Positions 33,064-41,717 of a DNA stretch of 64,000 bases are shown here, piece after piece. The notes under the pieces were generated by a model. It saw only the letters and a list, made by a program, of their open reading frames with translations. It was not told where the DNA came from and searched no databases. The translations under genes and the position numbers were made by a program. Source of the DNA: Streptosporangium subroseum. Its GTDB lineage: Bacteria; Actinomycetota; Actinomycetes; Streptosporangiales; Streptosporangiaceae. The stretch lies in contig NZ_FZOD01000017.1 in NCBI RefSeq assembly GCF_900188345.1, positions 62,001 through 126,000 of the forward strand. The letters are read 5' to 3'. Each line of letters starts with the position of its first letter. The first letter of the stretch is position 1.

Positions 33064-33714
33064 ATGTCCGATATAACGCCCGAGCCCGGCGACGTCGGCC
33101 CGCGTGTCGCCTTCCACCGCGAACGTCTCGGCCTGACGCGCGAGGAACTCGACGACCGTACGGGAATCCCGCCGGGATCGGTGGAGTACATCGAGGACAA
33201 CCCCACTCGCGTGACCGAGGGTACGCTGACCCACCTGGCCGACGCACTGGACACCACACGCGCGGATCTCATCGCCGGGGACGTGGAAAAGCCTCTCGGT
33301 CGCGACAGGCCCCTTTCGACGGAGCTCGACTGGGAGGAGTGCATGCGTCTCATCGCTCCCGGCGGCATCGGCAGGATCGCCTTCGTCGGCGCGCCGGGGC
33401 CGACCGTGCTCCCGGTCGACTACGCGCTGCACGACGGCGCGGTCATCTTCCGCACCCAGGTCGGTGGGCCGATGGACCAGGACCTGCGCGCCGGTCTGGA
33501 AAGCGCCGAAATCAAGATCGGGTTTGAGGTGGACCGGATCGACGAGGCCCGGCCGGGGGGATGGAGCGTGCTCATCCAGGGCCCCGTCCACCATGCCACC
33601 GCGGAAGAGCTGCCATCGGTGCCGCGCTCGGGGGTGAAGCCCGAGGCGGGCGGCGAGCTCTACGTAAAGATCATTCCGCAGCGGATCACCGGCCGTCGCA
33701 TCCACGGCACCTGA
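33064..33714 (+). CDS. HTH (XRE) plus pyridoxamine-5'-phosphate-oxidase-like protein
   Basis: 216 residues. Residues 10-65 form an XRE helix-turn-helix (HRERLGLTREELDDRTG). Residues 80-210 form a split-barrel PNPOx-like domain (RIAFVGAPGPTVLPVDYAL, WSVLIQGPVHHAT) of the flavin/F420-binding kind common in actinomycetes. The ATG at 33,064 has CAGGGA 6 nt upstream; the ATG at 33,058 abuts that site. Possibly a regulator sensing flavin or F420 state; function unproven. Confidence 0.85.
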   Translation: MSDITPEPGDVGPRVAFHRERLGLTREELDDRTGIPPGSVEYIEDNPTRVTEGTLTHLADALDTTRADLIAGDVEKPLGRDRPLSTELDWEECMRLIAPGGIGRIAFVGAPGPTVLPVDYALHDGAVIFRTQVGGPMDQDLRAGLESAEIKIGFEVDRIDEARPGGWSVLIQGPVHHATAEELPSVPRSGVKPEAGGELYVKIIPQRITGRRIHGT

Positions 33715-33834
33715 CGTACACCCGAGCCGTACGCCCGAGCCGTACGGCCAGGTGCCGGGTGCTCCGGTTCGCCGGCCGAAGTCACGGCTGCGTGCCGGCT
33801 CGCGCCGTCGCCTCGCCGCGGACGGCGGGGAGAC

Positions 33835-34173
33835 TCAGCTGCTCTTCCCGCACAGGTTGGCATGACCGGCGTTGTAACCGTCAACCCAGCCCTTTCTATC
33901 CAAATCCGATCCGTTGTAAGAGAAACTCTCCGGCTTGCTGCAGTCCTTTCCGGCGTCGGTGTAGCCCTTTCTGTAGGCGTCCCGGTATGCCTTCGGCTTG
34001 CCCTCCGGAGCCTCGGGATCCGCGGTGGCCGTGGTGGCGGTGCTCTGCGGGATGTTCGCCGCCACCACCCGCGCGGAAACCGGAGCGACGGCGAACTGGG
34101 GGCCTGTGGCCGTTCCAAGCGCGAGGACTGCGAGAAGTGCCGGGCTGAGCAACAGATGTCGCCTGCGGTCCAT
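33835..34173 (-). CDS. Small secreted protein
   Basis: 112 residues with an RRR-led signal peptide (hydrophobic core about residues 7-20, cleavage around VSA-RVVA). The mature part has two related Gly/Tyr segments, YRDAYRKGYTDAGKDC and GWVDGYNAGHANLC, each ending in Cys, which may form one disulphide. No family recognised. GAGGAG precedes the start. An AT-rich upstream region probably carries its promoter. Confidence 0.7.
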   Translation of the reverse strand: MDRRRHLLLSPALLAVLALGTATGPQFAVAPVSARVVAANIPQSTATTATADPEAPEGKPKAYRDAYRKGYTDAGKDCSKPESFSYNGSDLDRKGWVDGYNAGHANLCGKSS

Positions 34174-34420
34174 GAGCTCCTCCTCCGATCAGGCCGTCGA
34201 CGGAAATCGCCGGAGGCCATGTCCGATAAAGCTAGGATATGAAGTGAATTATCCTGAATAAAGAAATTGTTCGCTTATTGTCTTATTCTTGGGCCAGATA
34301 TGGGCGGGTGCTTTTTCTCCTCACCAAAACCATGGGTCACCTGGGCGCGGGCCGGTTGTGATTTTGGCGGTGAGTTCTCTCCGGACCGGTGAACCGGCGC
34401 CGAGCGGGGGAGGGCGCGGC

Positions 34421-35944
34421 TCAGTCGGCGCGCTCGCCCTGGGTGCCGGGGTCCGAGGGAAGGGGTGGGGACGACGGTGATGAGGGGGGCGACGGGAGCG
34501 ACGGGGACGATGGGGACGATGGGGACGCAGCATCGGCATGGTCGTCCTCGGATGAGGTGGTCGGCAGGTAAAGGACGAAGCGGGCGCCGCTGGGACTGTC
34601 CTCGATGCGGAGGGTTCCTCCCGAGGTTTCGGCGATCTGCCGGGCGATCGGCAGACCCAGCCCCGCGCCTCCCGAGTCCTTGTTGCGAGCCGCGTCCAGC
34701 CGGGTGAACCGCTGGAATACCAGTTCGCGCTTGTCCGAAGGGATGCCGGGCCCGTCGTCGAACACTTCCAGCACCGCGGCGCCGCCCGGGAAACGTTGGT
34801 CGTCGCACGAGTCGCCCGGCTGCCACCGTACGGTGACCCCGATGGTGGTGTCGGCATGCCGTTCGGCATTGTCGACGAGGTTGGCGAGCAGGCGAGTCAG
34901 ACGTGACCGGTCGCCCGTTATCAGCACATCAGGATCAAGCGCGGATTCGATCCTCTTGGTCGGGCGGCGCGTCTGCAGTTCCGCGCTGACGAGCTTGGAC
35001 AGCTCGATCGGCTCGCGTGCGCCGGGTAGGCCGGAGTCCAGCCGTGCGATGGTCAGCAGGTCGTGCGTGATCGCCTGCAGACGGTTGAGGCCGCCCAGAA
35101 TGGTCGAGCCCAGCGTGGTCACGCTGGTCTCCTGGGGTGCGATGAGCGCGTCTTCCACCTCGGCGCGTATGGCGGTGATCGGGGTGCGCAGGTCATGGGA
35201 GACGTCGGCGACCATCTGGCGCTGCTGTTGCAGTGAGGCCTGCAGCTGTTGCAGCGCGGTGTACAGCCGGCCCAGCGTGTCGTTGACGCTTCTGGCCAGA
35301 TCGTGGATCTCGTCGCGGGTGGGCGGTACCGGCACCCTGCGGCCGGGAGGGACCGCGTTGATCTCGTCGAGTTCTGTTTGGATGGCGGTCACCGGCCGGA
35401 GCGAGGCGGCGGCCACCCGGTTGCCGAGGTAGGTGATGATCAGGGCGAGCAGCACCGCGCTTCCTCCTATCAGCGCGGTCAGCTGCGGATCCTCCCATGG
35501 GGGGATCCTGGGGGAGGAGCCGTAGACGATCCAGCGCTCGTCCCCGCGATGGGCCCGCTGCGCGACCACGATGTTGCATTCGTCGCGAGGGAAGACCCCG
35601 CCGCACACGACGGAGGAGGCCACGTTCGCGTTACCCGGGATGAACGTCGTCATGGCCGGCCTGCCCCGCAACTGCGGGGTCGAGGCGACCACGCCGCCTC
35701 GCGAGTCGACGACCTGGATGTTGCGGGACGGGCGTTCCGCGAGAGGGTAGGTCAGCCGCCCCCGCTCCATCTCGATGGCCACCCGGCCACCGGCCGCGGC
35801 GACCTCCTTGGTGAGATATCCCAGGGTGAACCGGTCAATGGCGATCATGAGCACCGTGGCCAGCATCGCGGACAGCAGGACGGCCACCGTACCGGTGAAC
35901 AAAGTGATACGAGATATAATTGAGATTTGGCGTCCAATGTTCAT
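34421..35944 (-). CDS. Orphan sensor histidine kinase
   Basis: 507 residues. Two membrane segments (about residues 9-33 and 145-167) flank an extracellular sensor domain containing two Cys (VVCGG and DEC). HAMP follows, then the H-box DVSHDLRTPITAIR, N-box LVDNAERH, and G boxes DDGPGIP and GGAGLGLPIA. The C-terminal 30 residues are a Ser/Pro repeat. The ATG at 35,944 is preceded by GAGGGG. No response regulator lies next to it, which is unusual for this kinase type. Confidence 0.9.
   Translation of the reverse strand: MNIGRQISIISRITLFTGTVAVLLSAMLATVLMIAIDRFTLGYLTKEVAAAGGRVAIEMERGRLTYPLAERPSRNIQVVDSRGGVVASTPQLRGRPAMTTFIPGNANVASSVVCGGVFPRDECNIVVAQRAHRGDERWIVYGSSPRIPPWEDPQLTALIGGSAVLLALIITYLGNRVAAASLRPVTAIQTELDEINAVPPGRRVPVPPTRDEIHDLARSVNDTLGRLYTALQQLQASLQQQRQMVADVSHDLRTPITAIRAEVEDALIAPQETSVTTLGSTILGGLNRLQAITHDLLTIARLDSGLPGAREPIELSKLVSAELQTRRPTKRIESALDPDVLITGDRSRLTRLLANLVDNAERHADTTIGVTVRWQPGDSCDDQRFPGGAAVLEVFDDGPGIPSDKRELVFQRFTRLDAARNKDSGGAGLGLPIARQIAETSGGTLRIEDSPSGARFVLYLPTTSSEDDHADAASPSSPSSPSLPSPPSSPSSPPLPSDPGTQGERAD
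34453..34534 (-). repeat. 9-bp repeats coding a Ser-Pro tail
   Basis: GACGATGGG-like units on the plus strand, encoding SPSSPSSPS-type sequence at the kinase C-terminus. In frame and probably disordered. Confidence 0.7.
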
Positions 35945-36254
35945 CTTTAGCCCCTCTGCCAGTAAATCACACGGGCCGCAGAGCTGGGACGCGAGGAAGC
36001 CGAGACTCAATAACGCGGTTGCAAATCGCATATTCGAAGAATCGCCCAACGGGCTCCGAGTGATCCTTGGAGAACGATTCTTTGCCATGTCATTCCTGGT
36101 CACAGGCTCACAAGGAAACGCAGATCTTTTTTGGTCGATCGCCGTGCTCGGAGCTCGGGCCACCTCGGTGTATCGCTTCTTGGCAACGGGATACGACTTC
36201 GGAGCGGCCGAACTCATTGGCGACGGAAATCGAGTGGATCGCGAACCGAACCGC
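35945..36254. other. Intergenic region upstream of the orphan kinase
   Basis: About 310 bp with lower GC. An open frame crosses it but has no ribosome site or family similarity. A response regulator that might have partnered the kinase is not present, even as a recognisable fragment. Confidence 0.5.
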
Positions 36255-37169
36255 CTAGCGTATGGAGCAGATCGCGGATCCGATGACCGACGTCACCGCG
36301 TCCGGGTGCGATATCAGGGTCAGGTGGGAGCCACCGGGGAACTGGGTGACTTTCGAGTGCGCCCGGTGGGCCATGGACAGCTCCGAGGACGGGGTGATGA
36401 TCCGGTCGCCGGTGCTGATGAAGTACCAGGACGGGATCGTCTTCCACGCCGCGGCCTTCGACGGCGTCATGAACGCGCTGGTCGAGGCGGGCCGCTGGGA
36501 GGCCCACAGGCGGGTGGCGACGTTCCGGGGCAGGTCCGAGGCGAACGAACGGGTGAAGACGTCCTGCCTGAGATAGAGGTCCTTCGCTCCCTGGGGCGCT
36601 CCCGGGTAGGGCACCGTGTCGAAGAGGGAGCCGGGATCCTTGTTGAGGGCGGAGTCCGTGCCGCTGAGCCCGCCGGTGGTCTCACCGACATCGGGCGCCG
36701 CGGCGTCGACGTACACCAGGGCCTTGACGTTCGGGATGCCCGCGGCGGCGTTCGTGATCACCGAGCCTCCGTAGGAGTGTCCGACGAGCACGATCGGGCC
36801 GGAAACGGTCTTCAGGAAGTCGGCGACGGACGCGGAGTCGGTGGTGAGGTTCCGGAGCGGGTTCGCTACGGCCCGCGCGACATAACCCGCTTGTTGCAGG
36901 GAGCTCACCTCGCCGTTCCAGCTGGAGGCGTCGGCCCAGGCGCCGTGCACCAGGACGACCGTGGGCTTGGAGTGGCCCGGCGACTGACAGGGCAACGGCT
37001 CACCCGCGAGCCATGAGGCACGCGTCGGCGGGGCCGCCATGGCGTCGGTCGCCGGCGACGCTCCCGCCGAGGTGGCGATCACGGCGAGCGCCATCGCGGG
37101 TGCGATCGCTCTGAGCCGCCGCCAGGTGGGTGCGGATCCCGTTTCTCTCTGCTCCGGTCTGGGCTTCAT
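36255..37169 (-). CDS. Secreted alpha/beta hydrolase, last gene of the mdc operon
   Basis: 304 residues with a signal peptide (core about residues 21-35). VVLVHGAWADASSW carries the oxyanion HG, VGHSYGGSV the nucleophile Ser (about 134), TGDRIITPSS the acid and GGSHLTLISHP the catalytic His. It starts 7 bp after the mdcH stop, so it is part of the malonate decarboxylase operon, where such a gene is not usual. It may release malonate or a similar acid from an external ester; that is inference. Confidence 0.88.
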   Translation of the reverse strand: MKPRPEQRETGSAPTWRRLRAIAPAMALAVIATSAGASPATDAMAAPPTRASWLAGEPLPCQSPGHSKPTVVLVHGAWADASSWNGEVSSLQQAGYVARAVANPLRNLTTDSASVADFLKTVSGPIVLVGHSYGGSVITNAAAGIPNVKALVYVDAAAPDVGETTGGLSGTDSALNKDPGSLFDTVPYPGAPQGAKDLYLRQDVFTRSFASDLPRNVATRLWASQRPASTSAFMTPSKAAAWKTIPSWYFISTGDRIITPSSELSMAHRAHSKVTQFPGGSHLTLISHPDAVTSVIGSAICSIR

Positions 37170-37176
37170 CTCTCCC

Positions 37177-38133
37177 TCATCTCCAGCTTTTCGCTCGGTA
37201 GGGCTCGGTACGACTGTGGGCGCGGCGGGCGAGCAGCGCCGCGTCGGCGATGCCCGTCTCGGCGAGGGTGATGACGCGGGCGCGGGGGTGGGCGGCTTGG
37301 GCGATCCGGGCGAGGACGTGTCCGGGGGGCGTCTGGATGAACACGGTCGTGCCGAGCTCACCGAGCAGAGCGATGGCGTCGCGCCATCTCAGCGTGGTGG
37401 CGACGCCGCGGGCAAGGTCGTCGAGGACGGCGCCGCCGTCGTGGAGGAGGCGCCCCGTGGCGTCACCGAGGTAGGGGACGGCGAGGGGGCGTTGAGGGAT
37501 CTTGGCGAGGTGGTCCGCCATGGCGTCGGCGACGTGGTCGAGCAGCGGGCAGTGCGAGGGGACGCCGATGTGCAGGCGCTGTACGCGCCGGGCGCCGGCC
37601 CGGGCGGCCTGCGTGGCGAGGCGTTCCAGGGCGCGGGTGCTGCCGGCGATCACCACCTGCTGGTCGGTGTCGACGACGGCCACGTAGGCCGGGTCGTCGT
37701 CGGTGGTGATCGATGCGACCACGCGCCGGACCTGGGACACGGTCAGCCCGAGAACGGCGGCCATGCCGTACCCGGAGGGGTAGGCGTCGCGCATCAGCTC
37801 GCCGCGGTGACGTACGGCCGTGAGGGCTTCGGCGAAGGTCAGGGCCCCGGCGGCGACGGCGGCGGGGAATGTTCCGCTGGAGTGCCCGGCCACGGCATCG
37901 GGAGCGGCGCCCTCGTCGGCGAGGGCGTGGGTCGCGGCGACCCCGGCGACGCAGAGCGCGACCTGCGTGGTGACGGTGGACTTCAATGCCTCCGCGGTGT
38001 CCTGCCGAGACGAGCCGGGCATGATCCGCTCGGCCTCGGCGAGGGTCGCGGTGACGGCCGGGTGGCCGGGCAGGTCATGGAGCATCCCGGGGCGCTGGGT
38101 GCCCTGGCCCGGATACAGGAAGGCGACGCTCAT
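37177..38133 (-). CDS. mdcH: Malonate decarboxylase, malonyl transferase subunit (MdcH)
   Basis: A 318-residue acyltransferase-fold protein: LYPGQGTQRPGM start, GHSSGTFPAAVAAG nucleophile elbow (Ser about 91), and late VPSHCPLLD with the catalytic His position. It moves malonyl groups onto the special MdcC prosthetic group to start the decarboxylation cycle. ATG overlaps the mdcG stop (ATGA). Confidence 0.9.
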   Translation of the reverse strand: MSVAFLYPGQGTQRPGMLHDLPGHPAVTATLAEAERIMPGSSRQDTAEALKSTVTTQVALCVAGVAATHALADEGAAPDAVAGHSSGTFPAAVAAGALTFAEALTAVRHRGELMRDAYPSGYGMAAVLGLTVSQVRRVVASITTDDDPAYVAVVDTDQQVVIAGSTRALERLATQAARAGARRVQRLHIGVPSHCPLLDHVADAMADHLAKIPQRPLAVPYLGDATGRLLHDGGAVLDDLARGVATTLRWRDAIALLGELGTTVFIQTPPGHVLARIAQAAHPRARVITLAETGIADAALLARRAHSRTEPYRAKSWR

Positions 38134-38762
38134 GCGGGAGCCCACGGGTCGTTCAGCAGCCGCGGCCCGTGGTCGGTGCGGGCCAGGACGGGGCCGTCGG
38201 GGCGTGCCCATTCGGCGAGAGCGACCCCGCCGGAGGGAGTCTCCAGCTGGCAGTCGACGGCGATGGGGAGGGCGGCGAAGGCGGCTGCCAGCCGCGCGGC
38301 CCGGGTCCGCTCCAGCCTGCGCGGTGTCCGTATCAGCAGGTCCAGATCGCTTCCGGGATGGGTGACCGGCGCCCCGGTGGCCAGTTCGAAGCCGACGCTG
38401 CCGACCGGTCCCCAGGCCACGTCGCCTTCCAGCTCGGCGGCGAGCCGGAGGGCCACGGCGGAGAGGGTGGCGCTGAGCGGGGAGAGGTGAGGTCGCCGTT
38501 CTCTCAACTCCTCGGGTGACACGGAACGGGTGACCGCGCCGGCGGGAACGAGGACGGCGTGGCGCTGCCATCGCTCGGACCCGCGCACACCGACCGGGAT
38601 GAACCCGGGCCGATGCGGCGCCCGCCGTACGACGCCCCAGGGGCAGGCGGCGAGCGACGCGGCGGCCCAATCCGGGAGCGTGTCGTCGAGTGCGGCAGCC
38701 CCGGTGGCCCCGGTGAGCCTCAGCAGGTCGTGCGGGTGCGCGATCGCCGACATCACCGACAT
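38130..38762 (-). CDS. mdcG: Malonate decarboxylase holo-ACP synthase (MdcG)
   Basis: 210 residues. PHDLLRLTG start, WVVVRRAP-like strand (WGVVRRAP), GFIPVGVRG, and a nucleotidyltransferase-like GSDLDLLIRTP motif with acidic metal ligands. It attaches the phosphoribosyl-dephospho-CoA group to MdcC. Three in-frame ATGs are available (38,771, 38,762, 38,753); 38,762 couples directly with the mdcE stop. Confidence 0.9.
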   Translation of the reverse strand: MSVMSAIAHPHDLLRLTGATGAAALDDTLPDWAAASLAACPWGVVRRAPHRPGFIPVGVRGSERWQRHAVLVPAGAVTRSVSPEELRERRPHLSPLSATLSAVALRLAAELEGDVAWGPVGSVGFELATGAPVTHPGSDLDLLIRTPRRLERTRAARLAAAFAALPIAVDCQLETPSGGVALAEWARPDGPVLARTDHGPRLLNDPWAPA

Positions 38763-39568
38763 CACTTCCATTGGGCGGCGAGTGCCTCGCGGATGCGGCG
38801 GGAGGCTGTCCGGGTCTGCCGGGCGCCGGGTGAGGTGAGGCGGTTGCCCAGGTCGCGGGGGCCGCTTCGGGCCCGTCCGACGGCGGCGGTGAGCGCGTCC
38901 TTCGCCTTCCGGACGTCCTCGCCGGTCGGGTCGGCGGCGTTCTCGACGTCCAGGAGTTCGTCGCACAGGCCGAGCTTCGCCCAGTCGGTGACGTCGTAGG
39001 ACAGCGGGGGGATGCGCCGTGCCAGCTCGTCGAGCTGATCGACGGTCCGGAGGGTCACCTTCGCCGCGGCCTCCTTGTGCATGGCGTGGATCATCACGCC
39101 GGGGTCGTTGAGTGCCAGGATCTGGTTGGCCTGCGCACCGTGCGCCAGGAATCCACCGGACAGCGCCGTTCCGACGATGAGCGTGATCACGGGGTGTCCG
39201 GCGGTGCGGGCGGAGGCGTAGGCGTCCACGGCGACGGCCAGGGCGTGGTGGATGCCGAGCAGCTCCTCGATGCGCCCGTAGGCCTGGCTGGGGACGTCGA
39301 CGACGGCGACGATCGGGCGGCGGCGGTCATCGGGCAGGCGCGCGTCCTCGGTGACGGCCTCGGTCACCGCCTCGGCGAGGGAGAGCCCCTCCCGGAGGCC
39401 GACCTCGCCCTTGCGGGCTCGGTGATAGGGGCTCTTCGGGTCAGGTACGACGGCGACCAGGCGGGCGGTGTCGTCGCCCAGCGTGGCGTCCGCCGTGATC
39501 ACCGACGGGCTCACGGCGCCCACGTCGCCGTCGGCGAGCGCTCGGGTCCAGTTCAGGCCGCGGCTCAT
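38762..39568 (-). CDS. mdcE: Malonate decarboxylase gamma subunit (MdcE)
   Basis: 268 residues of crotonase/carboxyltransferase fold: VVDVPSQAYGRIEEL, then GTALSGGFLAHGAQANQILAL typical of MdcE. With MdcD it decarboxylates the malonyl group bound to MdcC. ATG overlaps the mdcD stop. The C-terminus is extended by a basic stretch of about 30 residues. Confidence 0.92.
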   Translation of the reverse strand: MSRGLNWTRALADGDVGAVSPSVITADATLGDDTARLVAVVPDPKSPYHRARKGEVGLREGLSLAEAVTEAVTEDARLPDDRRRPIVAVVDVPSQAYGRIEELLGIHHALAVAVDAYASARTAGHPVITLIVGTALSGGFLAHGAQANQILALNDPGVMIHAMHKEAAAKVTLRTVDQLDELARRIPPLSYDVTDWAKLGLCDELLDVENAADPTGEDVRKAKDALTAAVGRARSGPRDLGNRLTSPGARQTRTASRRIREALAAQWK

Positions 39569-40458
39569 CGCCGGTCTCCCCTCGGCGGTACGGCGTTCGC
39601 CCAGACGGCCGCGAGGTCGGCCGGCTCCGGCGGGTCGGCCGGGTCGACGGCTTCGAGGAGGGCCCGCAGCTCGTCGATTCGCTGGGAGCGGTGCCTGCCG
39701 GGCACGCCGTGTCCCACGGCGTCGATCACGGCGGATCGTACGGCGGTGACGTCGTCGAGGACGAGCGCGTCGGCCAGCGCGGTCCCGGTGCGCTGCGTGC
39801 CGCCGTCGACGGACCAGATCAGCGTGTGGTCGGAGGCGTCGAACTCGGCGATGCCGGCCTCGGACTCGATCACCTGGGGGCCGTCGAGCCCGAGACGGCT
39901 CTCCCTGGTCATGATCAGTCTGGTACACAGTCCGGCGGCGATGCTCATGCCGCCGAAACAGCCCAGAGCCCCGGCGATGACGCCGACGACGGGCTGGAGG
40001 GCGCGCAACTCCAGCAGCGCGGAGCACACCTCCGCGACCGTGGCCAGGCCCAGATTGGCCTCCTGCAGGCGTACGCCTCCGGTCTCCAGCAGCAGGACCG
40101 CGACGGTCGGGGTGCCGTCGCGGTTGTCCCGGGCGGCCAGGGACAGCGTGGCAGCGATCTTCACGCCGGAGACCTCGCCGATGCCGCCGCCCTGGAAGGC
40201 CTGTTCGATGGCGATCACGACCGCGGGTCGCCCGCCGAGCTCTCCCTTGACCACGACAACGCCGTCGTCCGACTCCGGGACGACGCCCTGGGGTTCCAGC
40301 CAGGGCGACTCGATCCGGTCGAAGGGGCCGCACAGCTCGCGAGCGGTGCCGTCGTCGAGCAGCGCGGCGGCGCGCGCCCGGGCGCTCAGCTCTATGAAGC
40401 TGGTCCGGGCGAGCAGCGCGGCCCAGTCCGTGCCTTCTGGAATCGCCGTGGACGTCAT
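39565..40458 (-). CDS. mdcD: Malonate decarboxylase beta subunit (MdcD)
   Basis: 297 residues, carboxyltransferase fold: FQGGGIGEVSGVKIAATL and LLETGGVRLQEANLGL are characteristic, as is FGGMSIAAGLC. Biotin-independent decarboxylase catalytic subunit, paired with MdcE. ATG overlaps the mdcC stop. Confidence 0.93.
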   Translation of the reverse strand: MTSTAIPEGTDWAALLARTSFIELSARARAAALLDDGTARELCGPFDRIESPWLEPQGVVPESDDGVVVVKGELGGRPAVVIAIEQAFQGGGIGEVSGVKIAATLSLAARDNRDGTPTVAVLLLETGGVRLQEANLGLATVAEVCSALLELRALQPVVGVIAGALGCFGGMSIAAGLCTRLIMTRESRLGLDGPQVIESEAGIAEFDASDHTLIWSVDGGTQRTGTALADALVLDDVTAVRSAVIDAVGHGVPGRHRSQRIDELRALLEAVDPADPPEPADLAAVWANAVPPRGDRR

Positions 40459-40748
40459 GCTCTGCCCTCCTCAACGGCCTGCCGCAGGCGCAGGGTGACC
40501 ACGCCGGGCGTCGCTCCGAAGTCGTTGAGCTCGAAGCTCCCGGCGACACCGTGCCGGGCGAAGAACCGCTCCAGCACGGTTCGCCACACCGTGTCGAACC
40601 CGTCGACGCTGGTGCGCACGCGCACCCGGGCGACGCCGGTCGGCTCCGGGATCATCAGGATCTCCAGATCCCCCGAGCCGACCACCCCGACGTGTGCGCG
40701 CCGGCCGGACAGGCTGTCGGCAGGGAACTCGTAGTTCAGCGTCTGCAC
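40455..40748 (-). CDS. mdcC: Malonate decarboxylase acyl-carrier protein (MdcC)
   Basis: 97 residues from a GTG with GGGAGG seven bases upstream, overlapping the mdcB end by 13 bp. HVGVVGSGDLEIL contains the GSGDLE motif whose Ser carries the phosphoribosyl-dephospho-CoA arm. The late NDFGATPGVVTLRLRQA helix-strand matches the family. Confidence 0.93.
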   Translation of the reverse strand: MQTLNYEFPADSLSGRRAHVGVVGSGDLEILMIPEPTGVARVRVRTSVDGFDTVWRTVLERFFARHGVAGSFELNDFGATPGVVTLRLRQAVEEGRA

Positions 40749-41710
40749 GCGAGAACCTCCCGTTCGGCCCGGGCGACGTGCCCCGGCCACGGCACCATGT
40801 CGAGGAAGAGCGCGGCGGCCAGCAGATCGGCGCTCCCTCCCGGTGACAGCCGCCGTGCGGTGAGCCGCCCGTCCAGCTCGATGAGGGCGGCGTGGCCGGA
40901 GTCCGTACCCGCGCCCCCCTCGGCCAGGACCCGCTCGGCGCCGAGCCGTACGACGCGCAGGCCCTCAAGACCGCCACGGTGCAGGACGCAGGTGTCGTCC
41001 AAGAGGCTCATCACCTCCAGCAACGCGTCCAACCGGGACGCCTCCTCAGTGAGCCCGGCCGTCCTGGACCGGCGCAGTCGCGGCAGAGCGACCTCGATGA
41101 CGTGGGGAAAGGCGGCCTCGGCCTCGCCGCGAGCACCGTGCACCCCGTATCGCCGCCGGGCCCGCTCACCATGGGAGACCACCCCCGACGGGAGGCGCCG
41201 GTCGGGAAGGGCGGCCAGCCCGGCCGCGTGGCGGGCGGCCTCCCGCTCGTCGGCGGCACGGCCGACTGCGGCGACCAACAGCCCGAGCACCCACAGCGCC
41301 CCGCGGTGCGTGTTCACCCCCCGGGTGATCCGCAGCATGGCCACCTCGCCCACGCGGCCGAGCCGGCCCAGCTCCTCCCGGAGCCCGACCCCGGCGGACG
41401 TTCGCTCCGCCGCCTCGGCGACGGAGCGGAACGTGGGGCGCAGCGCCTCGGCGGAGGCCAGCAGGAGCGGCAGATCCATGTCGTCGTGCGCGCCGCGTCC
41501 ACGGCGGTCGGCCAGGCCGGGCTTGGGGCTCAGGTGTGCCTCCTGGCGGAGCGCCCGGACGGCCATGCCGGCGAGTGAGGCCGCGGACGGCTTCGACGTC
41601 GACGCCCCTGCCGGGGGCCGGCCACCGATGTTCGGCGTTCCCGCCGGCGGTCTGCCACCGATGTTCGACGTCGGCGCCTCTGCCGGCGGCCCGTCACCGA
41701 TGACGGTCAT
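40736..41710 (-). CDS. mdcB: Triphosphoribosyl-dephospho-CoA synthase (MdcB/CitG-like)
   Basis: 324 residues. Catalytic-core motifs include LSPKPGLADRRGRGAHDDM and VNTHRGALWVLGLL. It makes the prosthetic-group precursor used by MdcG. The N-terminal 40 residues are repeats of NIGGRPPAG, not part of the fold. The ATG at 41,710 follows the mdcA stop by 7 bp; a longer open frame overlaps mdcA and is not used. Confidence 0.9.
   Translation of the reverse strand: MTVIGDGPPAEAPTSNIGGRPPAGTPNIGGRPPAGASTSKPSAASLAGMAVRALRQEAHLSPKPGLADRRGRGAHDDMDLPLLLASAEALRPTFRSVAEAAERTSAGVGLREELGRLGRVGEVAMLRITRGVNTHRGALWVLGLLVAAVGRAADEREAARHAAGLAALPDRRLPSGVVSHGERARRRYGVHGARGEAEAAFPHVIEVALPRLRRSRTAGLTEEASRLDALLEVMSLLDDTCVLHRGGLEGLRVVRLGAERVLAEGGAGTDSGHAALIELDGRLTARRLSPGGSADLLAAALFLDMVPWPGHVARAEREVLACRR
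41603..41680 (-). repeat. In-frame repeat (NIGGRPPAG) in the MdcB N-terminus
   Basis: About three degenerate copies of a unit with CCACCGATGTTCG on the plus strand, encoding SNIGGRPPAG/PNIGGRPPAG. A disordered extension before the enzyme core. Confidence 0.75.
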
Positions 41711-41717
41711 CGGCGGA

